DNA of 64,000 nucleotides from NCBI RefSeq assembly GCF_000717595.1, contig NZ_JNZO01000014.1, forward strand, positions 248,001 through 312,000, written 5' to 3'. A program made the translations under genes and the position numbers. The notes under the pieces were generated by a model that was not told the origin of the DNA, made no database searches, and worked only from the letters and a program-made list of their open reading frames with translations. The stretch comes from Streptomyces flavochromogenes (lineage in GTDB: Bacteria > Actinomycetota > Actinomycetes > Streptomycetales > Streptomycetaceae). Shown here piece after piece: positions 1 to 7,809 of the stretch. Numbering within the stretch: position 1 is the first letter of the stretch; each line of letters begins with the position of its first letter.

Positions 1-461
1 GTGCCGATCCTCAGACGGGCATCCCACGCGAGCGTCATGTCCAGCGGTGACTCGAACGTCACCAGCGGCATGTCGTCCTCGCCGGAGCCGGCCGCCACGT
101 ACTCGCGGCCGTAGGTCAGCGCGTCCAGGTGAGCCAGAGACGCCTCATCGAACCAGTCGTTCGCCTCGGCGATCTCCTCGAGCTCCGATGAATCCGAACC
201 GTCAGCCCAGCGGAAAGCTTCCAGGTCGAGTCGCTGCTCGAGGGCTTCCACGCCGATCCTCGGCCAGCCGATGACCGTGTGCAGGGTCCGCAGCTGGGGC
301 GGGATGCTGATGCCGAGGTCGCGGATTACCTGCTCGCCGTTGAAGTAGGCATCAAGGACGCCCAACTTTGTTCGCTGGGCCAGCAGATCGGTGCGCAGCA
401 GCATCAAGACCTGCTGCTCAGGCTCGGAGAGCCCCAGCAGGGGAAGGGTCGGGATCGTCAT
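1..461 (-). CDS. Phage portal protein, Gp6/SPP1-like (partial, C-terminus beyond window)
   Basis: The frame opens with ATG at 461, overlapping the terminase stop by 4 bp (ATGA), and runs off the left edge with no stop, giving about 153 residues. The N-terminus (MTIPTLPLLGLSEPEQQVLM, then a YFNGEQ segment near residue 40) has the look of actinophage portal proteins of the Gp6 family, which form the dodecameric vertex through which DNA enters the capsid. Position directly after the large terminase is the standard terL-portal order. Protease and major capsid genes would be expected further left, outside the window. Confidence 0.8.
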   Translation of the reverse strand, partial: MTIPTLPLLGLSEPEQQVLMLLRTDLLAQRTKLGVLDAYFNGEQVIRDLGISIPPQLRTLHTVIGWPRIGVEALEQRLDLEAFRWADGSDSSELEEIAEANDWFDEASLAHLDALTYGREYVAAGSGEDDMPLVTFESPLDMTLAWDARLRIG

Positions 462-2212
462 CGGAGCACCACCACCCTTCCCTTGCCGCGCGCGGTCGAA
501 CGCTTCTGGTTCTTCGGACTGTTCAGGACCATGCGGCGCAGCATCCGGGCTCCGACGACACAGACAGCCAGGTCGATCTTCTTGGCGCTTTCCCGGTGCT
601 CCTTGCCGATCGTGATGCCCCACTCGTTCGTCCGTCGTCGGGCGTTGATGACGTGCGTGCGCATCACCTTGTGGCCGTTGTGCAGCAGCGTTCGCTGCAG
701 AACGTCCTCGTGAGTGCGCTTCACCGCGTCCGTGAAGGTCTCCTGGTTGCGGCGATTACGCATGTCCCATCGGACGGCGTGCGCCTTCGGCCCAGCCGTG
801 ACCGCGCGCAGCAGGAGCTTCTTTCCATGAGCCTGACCCCACCGGTCGAGGTAGGTGTCCCAGTACATCTCGCCGTCGTCGTCCTTGCCCGAACCAGGGT
901 CGGCGAAGAAGGCGAGCACCCGGAAGCGGCGGAAGGTGTTGGCCACAACGCCGTCCACCTCCCCGCGGGGAACCTGGTACGGGACGTACCCAGGGCTGCT
1001 AGGCGACGGCCAGTTCGCTGGCTTCTGCCACACGCCCAAGGCCGCCACCAGACCATCGGACAGGCGGCAGGCCGCCAGGGCAGTCGCGTCGTCCGTCTTG
1101 GAGCCGTCGAAGAAGATGACGATCTCGTCGCCGTCCGCCAGTTGCAGCTCTTCGTGCTTACACGCGTCCCATTCGTACCGGGCGAGCCAGGCGTCCTCTG
1201 CGGCGTCGATCTGGTTGTACCAAAATCGGCGGGAGCGGCTGGGCGGGTTACGGATGTCGAGGATGGACGCCTTGAGCCGCGGGATATCCAGCCATGTCGA
1301 GTCTCCCCGGACCGCCTGAAGAGTCGGTTCGATCCACGCCTCGGTCAGCTGTGCCTCGGGAGGAGCCTCCAGCGAGTCGTAGAAGAGGCCCGTGTCGGCG
1401 GCGCGGCCGGCCTCGGACGCTTCATAGGCGTCCCTGGTGCGCTCGGCTACTGAGTCCTCGCCCGGCTCGAACGCGTTCGTGATCGCCATCGTCCGCGACT
1501 GGCCATCAGCCGACTTCGTGGCGTTGCGCTCGATCACGGCAGCCATCTCGTGGCCCGAGTTCGCCTCCAGCCAGTGGTGCGTCTCGTTGGGGTAGGTAGC
1601 CGTCGGCCGCCCGCCCTCCAGCGCTCTCGGCGAGGAGGTGACCGCCTCGATGCGAGCCCTGCCCTTGTCGGCGTAGATGATCTCCTTGCCGAGGTCGATC
1701 CGGAACTCCTCGAGCGCGCGCTTCGTGAAGATGCTCGGGAAGATGGTCATGGTGTTGCGGGTCTGGTCCTGCGAGACCGCCGCCATCTGCACCCACGCGG
1801 CCGGGTGCTGCTTGCCCAGCGGCTGACCGGGCTGCAGACCCCACTCGTTGCCCTCGTCGGCGACCATGTCGAACCGGCAGGGGCCGACGAACTCGAAGGC
1901 CCCCCACGACGCCACGACCGGGTCCTTGCCCCAGCCCTTCAGCCTCTGGATGACGCCGTCGCGCCACAGGAACCGATTCGTCTCCGGATCCATCGCGTAC
2001 CACCACAGCGTCAGACGGGCCTGCTCCGGGGTGTACTGCCATGGCTTGCCGGCGTAGTGCTGGAGGTACGTCTTGGTCCACGCCAGGCACTGCCAGCCCA
2101 GCGTGTACTCGGGCAAGACGAACCGGCCATCCGGACCGCGCTTCCACGTCGGGCCGAGAGTGAAGGGCGTGACGACGTCGGGGACCTGCTCATCAGCCGC
2201 CAGCGATGTCAC
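458..2212 (-). CDS. terL: Phage terminase, large subunit
   Basis: 584 residues, normal size for an actinophage large terminase. It is the packaging motor: ATPase and nuclease that cut concatemeric DNA and pump it into the procapsid. The N-terminal ATPase half contains a GWGKDP element near residue 110, usual in this actinobacterial subgroup. The C-terminal half contains an acidic IVIFFDGSKTDD stretch near residue 360, matching the first aspartate of the RNase H-like nuclease. The GTG start at 2212 overlaps the end of the small-subunit gene by 20 bp; no strong ribosome site is seen, so translation may be coupled. Confidence 0.88.
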   Translation of the reverse strand: MTSLAADEQVPDVVTPFTLGPTWKRGPDGRFVLPEYTLGWQCLAWTKTYLQHYAGKPWQYTPEQARLTLWWYAMDPETNRFLWRDGVIQRLKGWGKDPVVASWGAFEFVGPCRFDMVADEGNEWGLQPGQPLGKQHPAAWVQMAAVSQDQTRNTMTIFPSIFTKRALEEFRIDLGKEIIYADKGRARIEAVTSSPRALEGGRPTATYPNETHHWLEANSGHEMAAVIERNATKSADGQSRTMAITNAFEPGEDSVAERTRDAYEASEAGRAADTGLFYDSLEAPPEAQLTEAWIEPTLQAVRGDSTWLDIPRLKASILDIRNPPSRSRRFWYNQIDAAEDAWLARYEWDACKHEELQLADGDEIVIFFDGSKTDDATALAACRLSDGLVAALGVWQKPANWPSPSSPGYVPYQVPRGEVDGVVANTFRRFRVLAFFADPGSGKDDDGEMYWDTYLDRWGQAHGKKLLLRAVTAGPKAHAVRWDMRNRRNQETFTDAVKRTHEDVLQRTLLHNGHKVMRTHVINARRRTNEWGITIGKEHRESAKKIDLAVCVVGARMLRRMVLNSPKNQKRSTARGKGRVVVLR

Positions 2213-2624
2213 GGTAGGAGTCCAGCGGGCTCACCACAGCGAGCTTCGGTCCGGTCGGCTGCCGCTCGAGTTCGATGCGGGCCCGGCGCCGGTCGCCCTC
2301 AGTCGTGAGCAGGCTGCCCATCACGCTATTGAGTGCGGCCACGAGCTGTCCGTTGGGGGAACGGTCGGTGCTCAGGAGCCGGGACATGAGTTCGGCCGCG
2401 TACCGGGCCGTCGCCCAGTCTGACGCCTGGTAAAACGCGGCCTGTCCGGACTCCTGCAGCGACATGTACCAGTCCTTGGCGATGTCGTGCCAGCTGGGAT
2501 CGGGCTCCGGCAGGTCCGGCACCTCGACCGGGCCGGAGGCGGCCTGCACGATGGCCGGCCCGTCGTCCTTGTTGCGGCGGCGGCGCTCTGCGCTGCGCTT
2601 GGGGATGGGTCCGCGATCACCCAT
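2193..2624 (-). CDS. terS: Probable terminase small subunit
   Basis: 143 residues from the ATG at 2624, chosen over an upstream ATG at 2654 because a GGAGG lies 5 nt before it. It begins MGDRGPIPKRSAERRRRNK, a basic head typical of P27-like and actinophage small terminase subunits, which recognise the packaging site and hand DNA to TerL. The rest is helical (WATARYAAELMSRLL and following). Identification rests on that N-terminus and on the position immediately before terL. Confidence 0.7.
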   Translation of the reverse strand: MGDRGPIPKRSAERRRRNKDDGPAIVQAASGPVEVPDLPEPDPSWHDIAKDWYMSLQESGQAAFYQASDWATARYAAELMSRLLSTDRSPNGQLVAALNSVMGSLLTTEGDRRRARIELERQPTGPKLAVVSPLDSYRDIAGG

Positions 2625-2851
2625 GTCGACCTCCAGGGTCAGCAGGCACGCCACCAGGGCGCGCGGGCGGGCTTGCGGCCGGCGGGACCGCCTCCAGGGC
2701 GGCCATAACGGCGTGTAGTCGGCCGGGCCCCCGGCCTAGGGAACCCGTACAGAGGGTCAGGTGCTATACGGCCCCGATAGGAACAGGGGCCGGGGAGGGG
2801 GTATCCCCCCACCCCTGGCGGCTGCCGAGCCGGCCAGCCGGCCGCTGTCGA
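2625..2851. other. Non-coding stretch before the terminase genes (possible cos region)
   Basis: 227 bp without a convincing gene. It contains G/C palindromic runs around 2722-2740 and the hairpin annotated at 2786-2820. In cohesive-end phages with the HNH-terS-terL order, cos lies in or near this gap. That placement is inference from gene order; no cohesive-end sequence can be proved here. Confidence 0.35.
2786..2820 (-). terminator. Hairpin, probable terminator after the 2852-3019 gene
   Basis: A CCGGGGAGGGGG arm (2790-2801) faces CCCCCC-A-CCCC (2805-2815) across a 3-nt loop with one A/A mismatch. It sits 30 bp after the end of the minus-strand gene at 2852. There is no U-run, as usual in Streptomyces. 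Confidence 0.45.
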
Positions 2852-3019
2852 TCACGAGTAGTCATGGGTCCAGCTGTGGGCCCAGAGGTCGGTGTAGTCG
2901 GGCTCGACGACGAGCTGGAGCACGTTGCCCTGGCTGGTCGTGCCCTTGGCGTGCAGGGCCATCGGGACTGGCGTGCCGCAGTCCGGGCAGTGGACGTGCA
3001 CTGTGCCTACCTCCGCCAC
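2852..3019 (-). CDS. Small zinc-ribbon-like protein
   Basis: 55 residues from a GTG at 3019, preceded by a GAGGGGGA ribosome site. Residues 10-15 read HCPDCGT, a CxxC knuckle, followed by PMALHAKGTTSQ and an aromatic acidic tail (YTDLWAHSWTHDYS). The coding pattern is clean and the start overlaps the preceding gene by 13 bp. No function is recognised; such small C-x-x-C proteins are common in actinophage gene trains. Confidence 0.6.
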   Translation of the reverse strand: MAEVGTVHVHCPDCGTPVPMALHAKGTTSQGNVLQLVVEPDYTDLWAHSWTHDYS

Positions 3020-3285
3020 CGTTCCCCCTCACGCTGCCTCGCCAGCCGGCCCTGCTCTCCAAGCCGTGCCGTCCTTCTCTCCTTGCGCTTCGGGCTGCTC
3101 GCTTGCGTCGATGTCCACGCGTTGGATCTGAGCTCCCTGGCCGGCTGGGATGGCGAGGCTACGCCTCGGTCGTCCGTGAAGACGGCCCATCCGCCGGCGA
3201 ACGTGACGGTGAGAGTGTCGTCCTCGATGAGGATGTCCTCGCGCCGCTGCTCTGCTGGGTGCTGGATGAGGTATGCAGGCATCAC
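3007..3285 (-). CDS. Hypothetical protein
   Basis: 92 residues. It starts with MMPAYLIQHPAEQRREDILI and contains a beta-rich core (DDTLTVTFAGGWAVFTDD), then a basic tail rich in Arg and Glu that looks less conserved. The ATG overlaps the stop of the HNH gene by 4 bp (3282-3285), which supports the start. No family is recognised. The low-complexity tail could reflect an old frameshift after residue 45. Confidence 0.5.
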   Translation of the reverse strand: MMPAYLIQHPAEQRREDILIEDDTLTVTFAGGWAVFTDDRGVASPSQPARELRSNAWTSTQASSPKRKERRTARLGEQGRLARQREGERWRR

Positions 3286-3575
3286 TTCATCCCTGGGTGT
3301 GGTTCAGGTGGCCGGGTTCGTCCTGGTCGAGGGTTGGCCTTCTGGGCAGCGTTTCCTTCGGCGCTGCTCTTCTGGTCGTGACATGGACCGCAGACGCCTT
3401 GGAGTCCAGTGTCTGTGTGGTCGTCGACCTTGGCCTCGATGTGGTCGCAGAACTGGCTGGTCCGTACACCGCAGATCTTGCAGATCGGGTCGCGGGCCAG
3501 GATTCGGGCGCGGATGCGTGTCCAGTTCGGCGGGAGGCGCCGGACGCGGTTCGAATCCTTCCACCCGCCGCTCAT
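3282..3575 (-). CDS. HNH endonuclease
   Basis: 97 residues from the ATG at 3575, which overlaps the epimerase stop by 4 bp. A basic N-terminus (RRLPPNWTRIRARILARD) leads to the zinc knuckle ICKICGV, then CDHIEAKVDD (the DH of the HNH fold) and GVCGPCHDQKS (the second CxxC and final H). HNH proteins of this size next to terminase genes assist the cos-cleavage step of packaging in HK97-type phages; that role fits the position here, close to terS and terL. Confidence 0.82.
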   Translation of the reverse strand: MSGGWKDSNRVRRLPPNWTRIRARILARDPICKICGVRTSQFCDHIEAKVDDHTDTGLQGVCGPCHDQKSSAEGNAAQKANPRPGRTRPPEPHPGMK

Positions 3576-4453
3576 GCCGCGAGGGCCCGCGCGATGCCCT
3601 CTTCGAGGGTGACGCGGGGCAGGTGGAAGTCGAGCATGCGGCTGGGATCGCACACCCGGTGGTGGACGCCCTGTGGTGCGGCTGGCAGGTGCTTCAGCTC
3701 GGGCTGGTATCCGGCGGCTTCGGTGACGAGGCTGGCGAGCCGGTCGAAGCTGGTGGCTCGTCCGGTGCCGAGGTTGACCGGCCCCAGGACACCTTCGTCG
3801 ACGGCCTTGAGGGTGGCGTCCACGATGTCGTCGATGTGGATCCAGTCGCGGGTGCTGCTGCCGTCGCCCCAGATCTCGAACGGGTCTTGCCGCTCCTTGG
3901 CCCGCCGGATGAACGCGGGGAAGGGGTAGCAGTCGTCCTGGTCTTCGCCGTAGCCGGAGAAGGGCCGCAGGATCGCCATGCGGGTACCGCTAGCTTCGGC
4001 GTACTGGCAGAGCTGTTCGCCAGTGAGCTTGGCGAGGCCGTAGGTGGCATCGGGCCGGCCCGGCTGCTGGTAGTCGATGTCGGTCTCGACGAGGCGCCGG
4101 ACTGGTCCAGGCTGCTGGAGCGCGACTGGGTAGGCCGCGGATGAGCTGAAGTAGACGGCCCGCGGGGTCTTGGTGCGGGCCAGCCATCGCATGAACCAGG
4201 CGTCGAGGCCCAGGTTCGTGGCGACGCCGAGGGGGCTGCCGTCGATGCTGGCGCGACCGCCCACGATGGCAGCGCAATGGATTGCCAGGTCGAAGCGCTC
4301 CTCGTCGCGGCGGAAGAAGTCGAGAGCGTCGATGCTGTGGACGAGCGGGGTGGCGTTGAGGTCGATGCCGAGTACCTGGTCTCCGCGGTCCAGGAGCGCT
4401 TGGTGAAGGTGTCGGCCGACGAACCCGGCGGCGCCTGTGAGGAGTACGCGCAT
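3572..4453 (-). CDS. NAD-dependent epimerase/dehydratase (extended SDR)
   Basis: 293 residues, a complete extended short-chain dehydrogenase. The Rossmann motif GAAGFVG is at residues 7-13. The catalytic Ser is likely in YFSSSAAYP and the Tyr/Lys pair in YGLAK near residue 139. A GDGSSTRDWIHIDDIV stretch near residue 197 is typical of nucleotide-sugar epimerases. The substrate is probably a nucleotide-diphosphate sugar. It follows the methyltransferase with a 1-bp overlap (TGATG) and belongs with the glycosyltransferase as a small sugar-modifying cassette inside the phage late region. Confidence 0.85.
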   Translation of the reverse strand: MRVLLTGAAGFVGRHLHQALLDRGDQVLGIDLNATPLVHSIDALDFFRRDEERFDLAIHCAAIVGGRASIDGSPLGVATNLGLDAWFMRWLARTKTPRAVYFSSSAAYPVALQQPGPVRRLVETDIDYQQPGRPDATYGLAKLTGEQLCQYAEASGTRMAILRPFSGYGEDQDDCYPFPAFIRRAKERQDPFEIWGDGSSTRDWIHIDDIVDATLKAVDEGVLGPVNLGTGRATSFDRLASLVTEAAGYQPELKHLPAAPQGVHHRVCDPSRMLDFHLPRVTLEEGIARALAA

Positions 4454-5052
4454 CAGCCGCCTGCCTTCACGGCCCGGAAGACGCCCCAGGGCAGCTCGCT
4501 GTCGAGGCGCTTGAGGCCGACTCGCTTGCAGATGGCGTCCTGCTGTTCGCGGGACCAGGTGGTGACGCTGATCCAGCTGCTGCCTTCGGCCGGTTCTTCG
4601 GAGACGGGCCAGTCGAGGACGAGGAGGCCGTTGACGCGGACTGCGGCCCGGAGCCCTTCGACGATGGCCTCGCCGGCCTCGTAGCTGTGGTGGATCAGGA
4701 CGGCGAGGGAAACGACTGCGTCAGTCTTCTTGCTGATGACCGCGGCCAGGTCGAGCCCATCGCTGAGGACCCACGGCATACCGGGGTCTCGTTCGGCGAG
4801 CCGATCGAGCATGGCCTGGGAGCCGTCGGCGCCGGTGACGTCGTAGCCGGCCTGCCGCAGCGGGATGGCAACGCGCCCGTCGCCGCAGCCGAAGTCGATA
4901 ACCCGGCAACCTGCGGGGAGAACCTTGGCGAGGAGTTCCGCCTGCACCTCGCCGGAGATCTGGTAGGCCTCCTCAGACACCACGCGGGTGGGGTGAATGG
5001 CGGCCGGGTCGGCCTCGTCCCACGCCTCGATGACGTCGTTGATGCTGCTCAT
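4453..5052 (-). CDS. Class I SAM-dependent methyltransferase
   Basis: 199 residues. Motif I is VIDFGCGDGRVAIPL near residue 50, followed by GADGS (motif II) and SLAVLIHHSY (motif IV region); this is the Methyltransf_11/25 type fold. The substrate is unknown. Tight coupling to the glycosyltransferase (4-bp overlap, 5049-5052) and epimerase suggests it methylates a sugar or another small group attached by that cassette. Confidence 0.8.
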   Translation of the reverse strand: MSSINDVIEAWDEADPAAIHPTRVVSEEAYQISGEVQAELLAKVLPAGCRVIDFGCGDGRVAIPLRQAGYDVTGADGSQAMLDRLAERDPGMPWVLSDGLDLAAVISKKTDAVVSLAVLIHHSYEAGEAIVEGLRAAVRVNGLLVLDWPVSEEPAEGSSWISVTTWSREQQDAICKRVGLKRLDSELPWGVFRAVKAGG

Positions 5053-5747
5053 GCCGCCTCCTCCACGAGTGCCCGTAGCTTCTGCAGGTCGGCTTCGAGG
5101 CCGCCCTCGTCGCGGTAGGCGTAGTAGGCGGTCGCGTCGGCGGTGGCCTGCTCAGAGCTGTTGCACTCCTGGTAGCCCGCATCCAGGGCGGCCTTCCCGT
5201 TGGCGGGATGCATGTGCTCCAGGACAACGTCGCCGAGGTAGGTGATGCGCTCCATGCCACGGCCCCAGTCAAGCCAGACGAGGTCGAGACACAGGTGGAC
5301 GAGTGAGGGCGGGGCCATGTAGCCGAGCGTCTGCACGATGTCGCTGGTCATGGCGACTGCGGTCGGCATCCGTTCGCCCATGAGGAGGTCGTTGCCGTAG
5401 ACGACACCGGGGCCGCCTGACAGGCAGATGCGGAAGCGTTCGTCCCAGCCGACGGTCCGGGGCCGGTGGTCGTCGCCCATGAATGCGAGGAAGCGGTAGC
5501 GGCCCGCCATGTCGACGGCCGCCTTGTTGAGAGTGCCGCAAAGCCGGAGCCGCGGCCCCGTCACCCAGTGGATCCGCGGGTCGTTGATGTTCTCCATGTG
5601 CTCGCGGTATCCGGCGAGCATGGGGTCGTCGTCGTCGACGGCAAACAGTAGGTCGGCGGTGGCGCCAGTCTGCCGCCAGCAGTCGAGGATGGCCGGGACA
5701 CTGTCCGGCCGGCCGCGGGTCGGCACGATCATGAGGAGGTCATCCAC
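5049..5747 (-). CDS. Glycosyltransferase-like protein (GT-A/family 2-like)
   Basis: 232 residues from a GTG at 5747, chosen because AGGAGG lies 5 nt upstream. The start LLMIVPTRGRPDSV and the acidic FAVDDDDPML are the N-terminal nucleotide-sugar-binding features of GT-A enzymes; FMGDDHRPRT near residue 97 is a likely DxD metal site. A role in decorating a virion protein is inferred from position between a repeat-bearing virion-like protein and the terminase genes. Confidence 0.68.
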   Translation of the reverse strand: MDDLLMIVPTRGRPDSVPAILDCWRQTGATADLLFAVDDDDPMLAGYREHMENINDPRIHWVTGPRLRLCGTLNKAAVDMAGRYRFLAFMGDDHRPRTVGWDERFRICLSGGPGVVYGNDLLMGERMPTAVAMTSDIVQTLGYMAPPSLVHLCLDLVWLDWGRGMERITYLGDVVLEHMHPANGKAALDAGYQECNSSEQATADATAYYAYRDEGGLEADLQKLRALVEEAA

Positions 5748-5756
5748 GTGCACCTC

Positions 5757-6041
5757 CTAGGTGATCTGGAAGCGTGGGGAGGCAACGACCGGCTTCTCGG
5801 GTGGGGCGGTGATCTCGATCCATGTGCGGTAGACGCCTGGGCCGAGCTGTACGGCGCCGCCTGGGCCGATGAGGAGGCTGGCGTGCGGGGTGCCGTCGAT
5901 GGTGCGCCACTCGGCGGTATGCCAGTCGCTGGCCTCTGGGCGTTCACCGTCGAGCAGGACGGCGACGCGGACGCTGTACGACGTGGGGTCGTCGGCGGAG
6001 GTGATGGGCGTGAGGAGCTCTTCGAGACTGCTGCGGTCCAC
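5757..6041 (-). CDS. Hypothetical phage late-region protein
   Basis: 94 residues from a GTG at 6041 with an AAGGGGG ribosome site. Predominantly beta: YSVRVAVLLDGERPEASDW, then GPGGAVQLGPGVYRTWIEIT, suggesting a small immunoglobulin-like or carbohydrate-binding fold. It lies 10 bp after the repeat-bearing protein gene and just before the glycosyltransferase. No family is recognised; it could be a virion accessory protein. Confidence 0.6.
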   Translation of the reverse strand: MDRSSLEELLTPITSADDPTSYSVRVAVLLDGERPEASDWHTAEWRTIDGTPHASLLIGPGGAVQLGPGVYRTWIEITAPPEKPVVASPRFQIT

Positions 6042-6050
6042 CGGGCCCCC

Positions 6051-6971
6051 TTACATCCGTGGCGTGCCTGCCGTCCAGGCGGGTGCGCGCGAGCGGCCAG
6101 CTGCCCACAGGCTGTGGGGTGTTCCGGCCGCGACCGTGTCGATGCCGTCACCGCCTGCTGTGGTGAGTGGCCGCGCGGTGCTGGTCTCGACCGCGACGCC
6201 GAGCGTGGCAGTCTTGGTGCCAGCCAGCGGCTGGGCTGTCTCGCTGGTCGCGGCTACCGAGAGGCCGCGGCTCGTCGAGGCGGTGAGAGCCTGCGCGGTC
6301 TCGACGGCGGTAACGGTCGGCAGGGCCGCCGCCTTGGCGCCGACGAGGGGCTGTGCGGCCCCGGCTTCCAGTGAGGCGCCGAGCACGGCCGCCTTGCTGC
6401 TGGCAAGAGACTGGGGTGCGCCGACCTCTGCCGCGACGCCGAGGGCCACACCCGCGGTCACGTCTCCGGCGGCAAAGTCGTCGAACCGAATTGCCGCGGA
6501 CGAGGTCGACCGGAGCCCGACGCTAGTGCCCGATACAACCGCCGAGTTGACGACTGAGACGCGCTCGACGCCGTTGACGAAGCCCTTGATGGTCGAGCCG
6601 ACGGCCTGGACCTTGGCGACGTCGCCGGGGGCTGCTGCTGCCGCGTAGCTGCCGATGGAGGTGAACGTGCCGCTAACGACGCTGAAGAGCGTCCACTCGG
6701 ACCCGTCGTTCCGCCACAGGTACCCGGAGCTGATGTTCGAGTTCCCGCGGCACCACACGCCGTGACTCGCGGCCGTAGTGGCGGCGATCGTGACCTGCGC
6801 CGAGTGGTCGCTGCTGTCCATGGGGCCGGCCGCACGCAGGATGATCGTGCCGCCGTCCGAGCCCGGGGACAGCTGGTTGGAGGCGATCGACCAGAAGCCG
6901 GAGACCTGCACCCATCCGGCGCCGAGGTCGGTGGAGTCGGGGCGGTTGAAGTCGTCAGTGAAGCTGGCCAC
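6051..6971 (-). CDS. LamG/concanavalin-like virion protein with C-terminal degenerate repeats
   Basis: 306 residues, GTG start at 6971 with GGGAGG 5 nt upstream. Residues 1-165 resemble the beta-sandwich surface domains of phage tail fibres (DDFNRPDSTDLGAGW near the N-terminus, FDDFAAGDV at the end of the domain). Residues about 170-300 are five to six tandem, degenerate units of 20-21 residues with the pattern ETAQPL-x-x-x-K-x-x-x-L. Such domains occur in actinophage tail or head-decoration proteins that bind cell-surface sugars. No membrane segment is seen. Confidence 0.68.
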   Translation of the reverse strand: MASFTDDFNRPDSTDLGAGWVQVSGFWSIASNQLSPGSDGGTIILRAAGPMDSSDHSAQVTIAATTAASHGVWCRGNSNISSGYLWRNDGSEWTLFSVVSGTFTSIGSYAAAAAPGDVAKVQAVGSTIKGFVNGVERVSVVNSAVVSGTSVGLRSTSSAAIRFDDFAAGDVTAGVALGVAAEVGAPQSLASSKAAVLGASLEAGAAQPLVGAKAAALPTVTAVETAQALTASTSRGLSVAATSETAQPLAGTKTATLGVAVETSTARPLTTAGGDGIDTVAAGTPHSLWAAGRSRAPAWTAGTPRM

Positions 6972-7004
6972 GGCGACCTCCCGCCCCCATCGGTAAGCCG
7001 GCCG

Positions 7005-7451
7005 TCACGCGGTGGAAGACGCGCGGTAGAAGTCGGCGACGCTCAGGGTGAAGGAGTTGCCGTCTGGGGTCAGGGCCACGTCGTGCTTCGTCAGCGGGAT
7101 CAGGTCCGCGTCGGTGCCGGTGGTTGTGTCGGGGTCGTAGCAGATGACGACGGCAGCGATGGCGTTCCCGGTGGCGGCAGTCCAGGTGATGTCCGCGCAG
7201 TCAACGGCGACCCTGTCGTTCGTGTCGTCGACGGTCACGGTGACCGAGGCGAGGGTCTTGCGGCCCATCGTCATCTGCTCGTTGGACGCGCCAGCGAGGA
7301 GGGCTCCGAGGTCGTCGTAGTCGCGCATGGTGGCGTCGGAGACGAGGCCGGTCGCCTCCAGCGGTACGGCGATCAGCGCGTCGCTGGCGGCCGGGAGGGC
7401 AGCGAGCGACGCTACCCGTCCCAGCGAAGTGTTGAAGACGAGATTGGCCAC
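7005..7451 (-). CDS. Hypothetical phage late-region protein
   Basis: 148 residues, GTG start at 7451 with a GAGAGGAG ribosome site 6 nt upstream. Beta-rich with threonine runs (TVTVDDTNDRVAVDCADITW), ending in SVADFYRASSTA. The composition and position before the repeat-bearing protein suggest a virion structural or fibre-associated protein. No domain is recognised. It is the first gene of the late cluster after the MerR-like regulator at 7473-7706. Confidence 0.6.
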   Translation of the reverse strand: MANLVFNTSLGRVASLAALPAASDALIAVPLEATGLVSDATMRDYDDLGALLAGASNEQMTMGRKTLASVTVTVDDTNDRVAVDCADITWTAATGNAIAAVVICYDPDTTTGTDADLIPLTKHDVALTPDGNSFTLSVADFYRASSTA

Positions 7452-7472
7452 CGTCGGCTCCTCTCAGGAGAG

Positions 7473-7706
7473 TCAGGCGGCTTGTGCGCCTGTGGGCATC
7501 GGCGGCGTCTCGCCGGGGCTGATGAGCTCGCGGGTCCATTCGTCACGCTCGGCCTTGGGGAGCTCGTGCACGTTGTACCGGACCTTCCCGCGGCCCTTTC
7601 CGTATCGCTGGATACGGCCTTCATGGGCCCAGCGGCGAATCGTGACGCCGGGTCGGCCTGCCCAATAGGCGGCGGCTTCTTCGTCGACGAGAGCGAGGGA
7701 GGGCAT
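7473..7706 (-). CDS. MerR/excisionase-type helix-turn-helix DNA-binding protein
   Basis: 77 residues from the ATG at 7706, where GGAGG lies 5 nt upstream; a longer frame from 7763 lacks this. The core LVDEEAAAYWAGRPGVTIRR is followed by WAHEGRIQRYGKGRGKVRYN, the wing and recognition layout of MerR-like phage HTH proteins. It heads the late cluster and has its own promoter-like elements upstream, so it is a candidate activator or gatekeeper of the late genes. Confidence 0.72.
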   Translation of the reverse strand: MPSLALVDEEAAAYWAGRPGVTIRRWAHEGRIQRYGKGRGKVRYNVHELPKAERDEWTRELISPGETPPMPTGAQAA

Positions 7707-7727
7707 GGCCACCTCCAGGTACGCGAA

Positions 7728-7751
7728 AGGCCACCCGTTGTGGGGTGGCCT
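7728..7751. terminator. 9-bp inverted repeat in the leader of the 7473-7706 gene
   Basis: AGGCCACCC (7728-7736) and GGGTGGCCT (7743-7751) form a perfect hairpin with a 6-nt loop. It lies between the promoter-like elements at 7780-7809 and the ribosome site of the 7706 gene, so it is either a terminator for the upstream gene train or a leader hairpin controlling the late genes. Confidence 0.5.
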
Positions 7752-7779
7752 CAGCAGGCGCAAAGCACCGATTGAGAAG

Positions 7780-7809
7780 ACCTTAGGTTCGCCCAGGTCA
7801 TTGAGTCAA
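7780..7809 (-). promoter_or_regulatory. Candidate promoter for the late cluster
   Basis: On the minus strand TTGACT (7804-7809) and TAAGGT (7780-7785) are separated by 18 bp. The -35 box is embedded in TTGAGTCAAGC (7801-7811), which recurs exactly at 16153-16163. It overlaps the last codons of the upstream gene, giving the late cluster its own start point. Confidence 0.45.
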
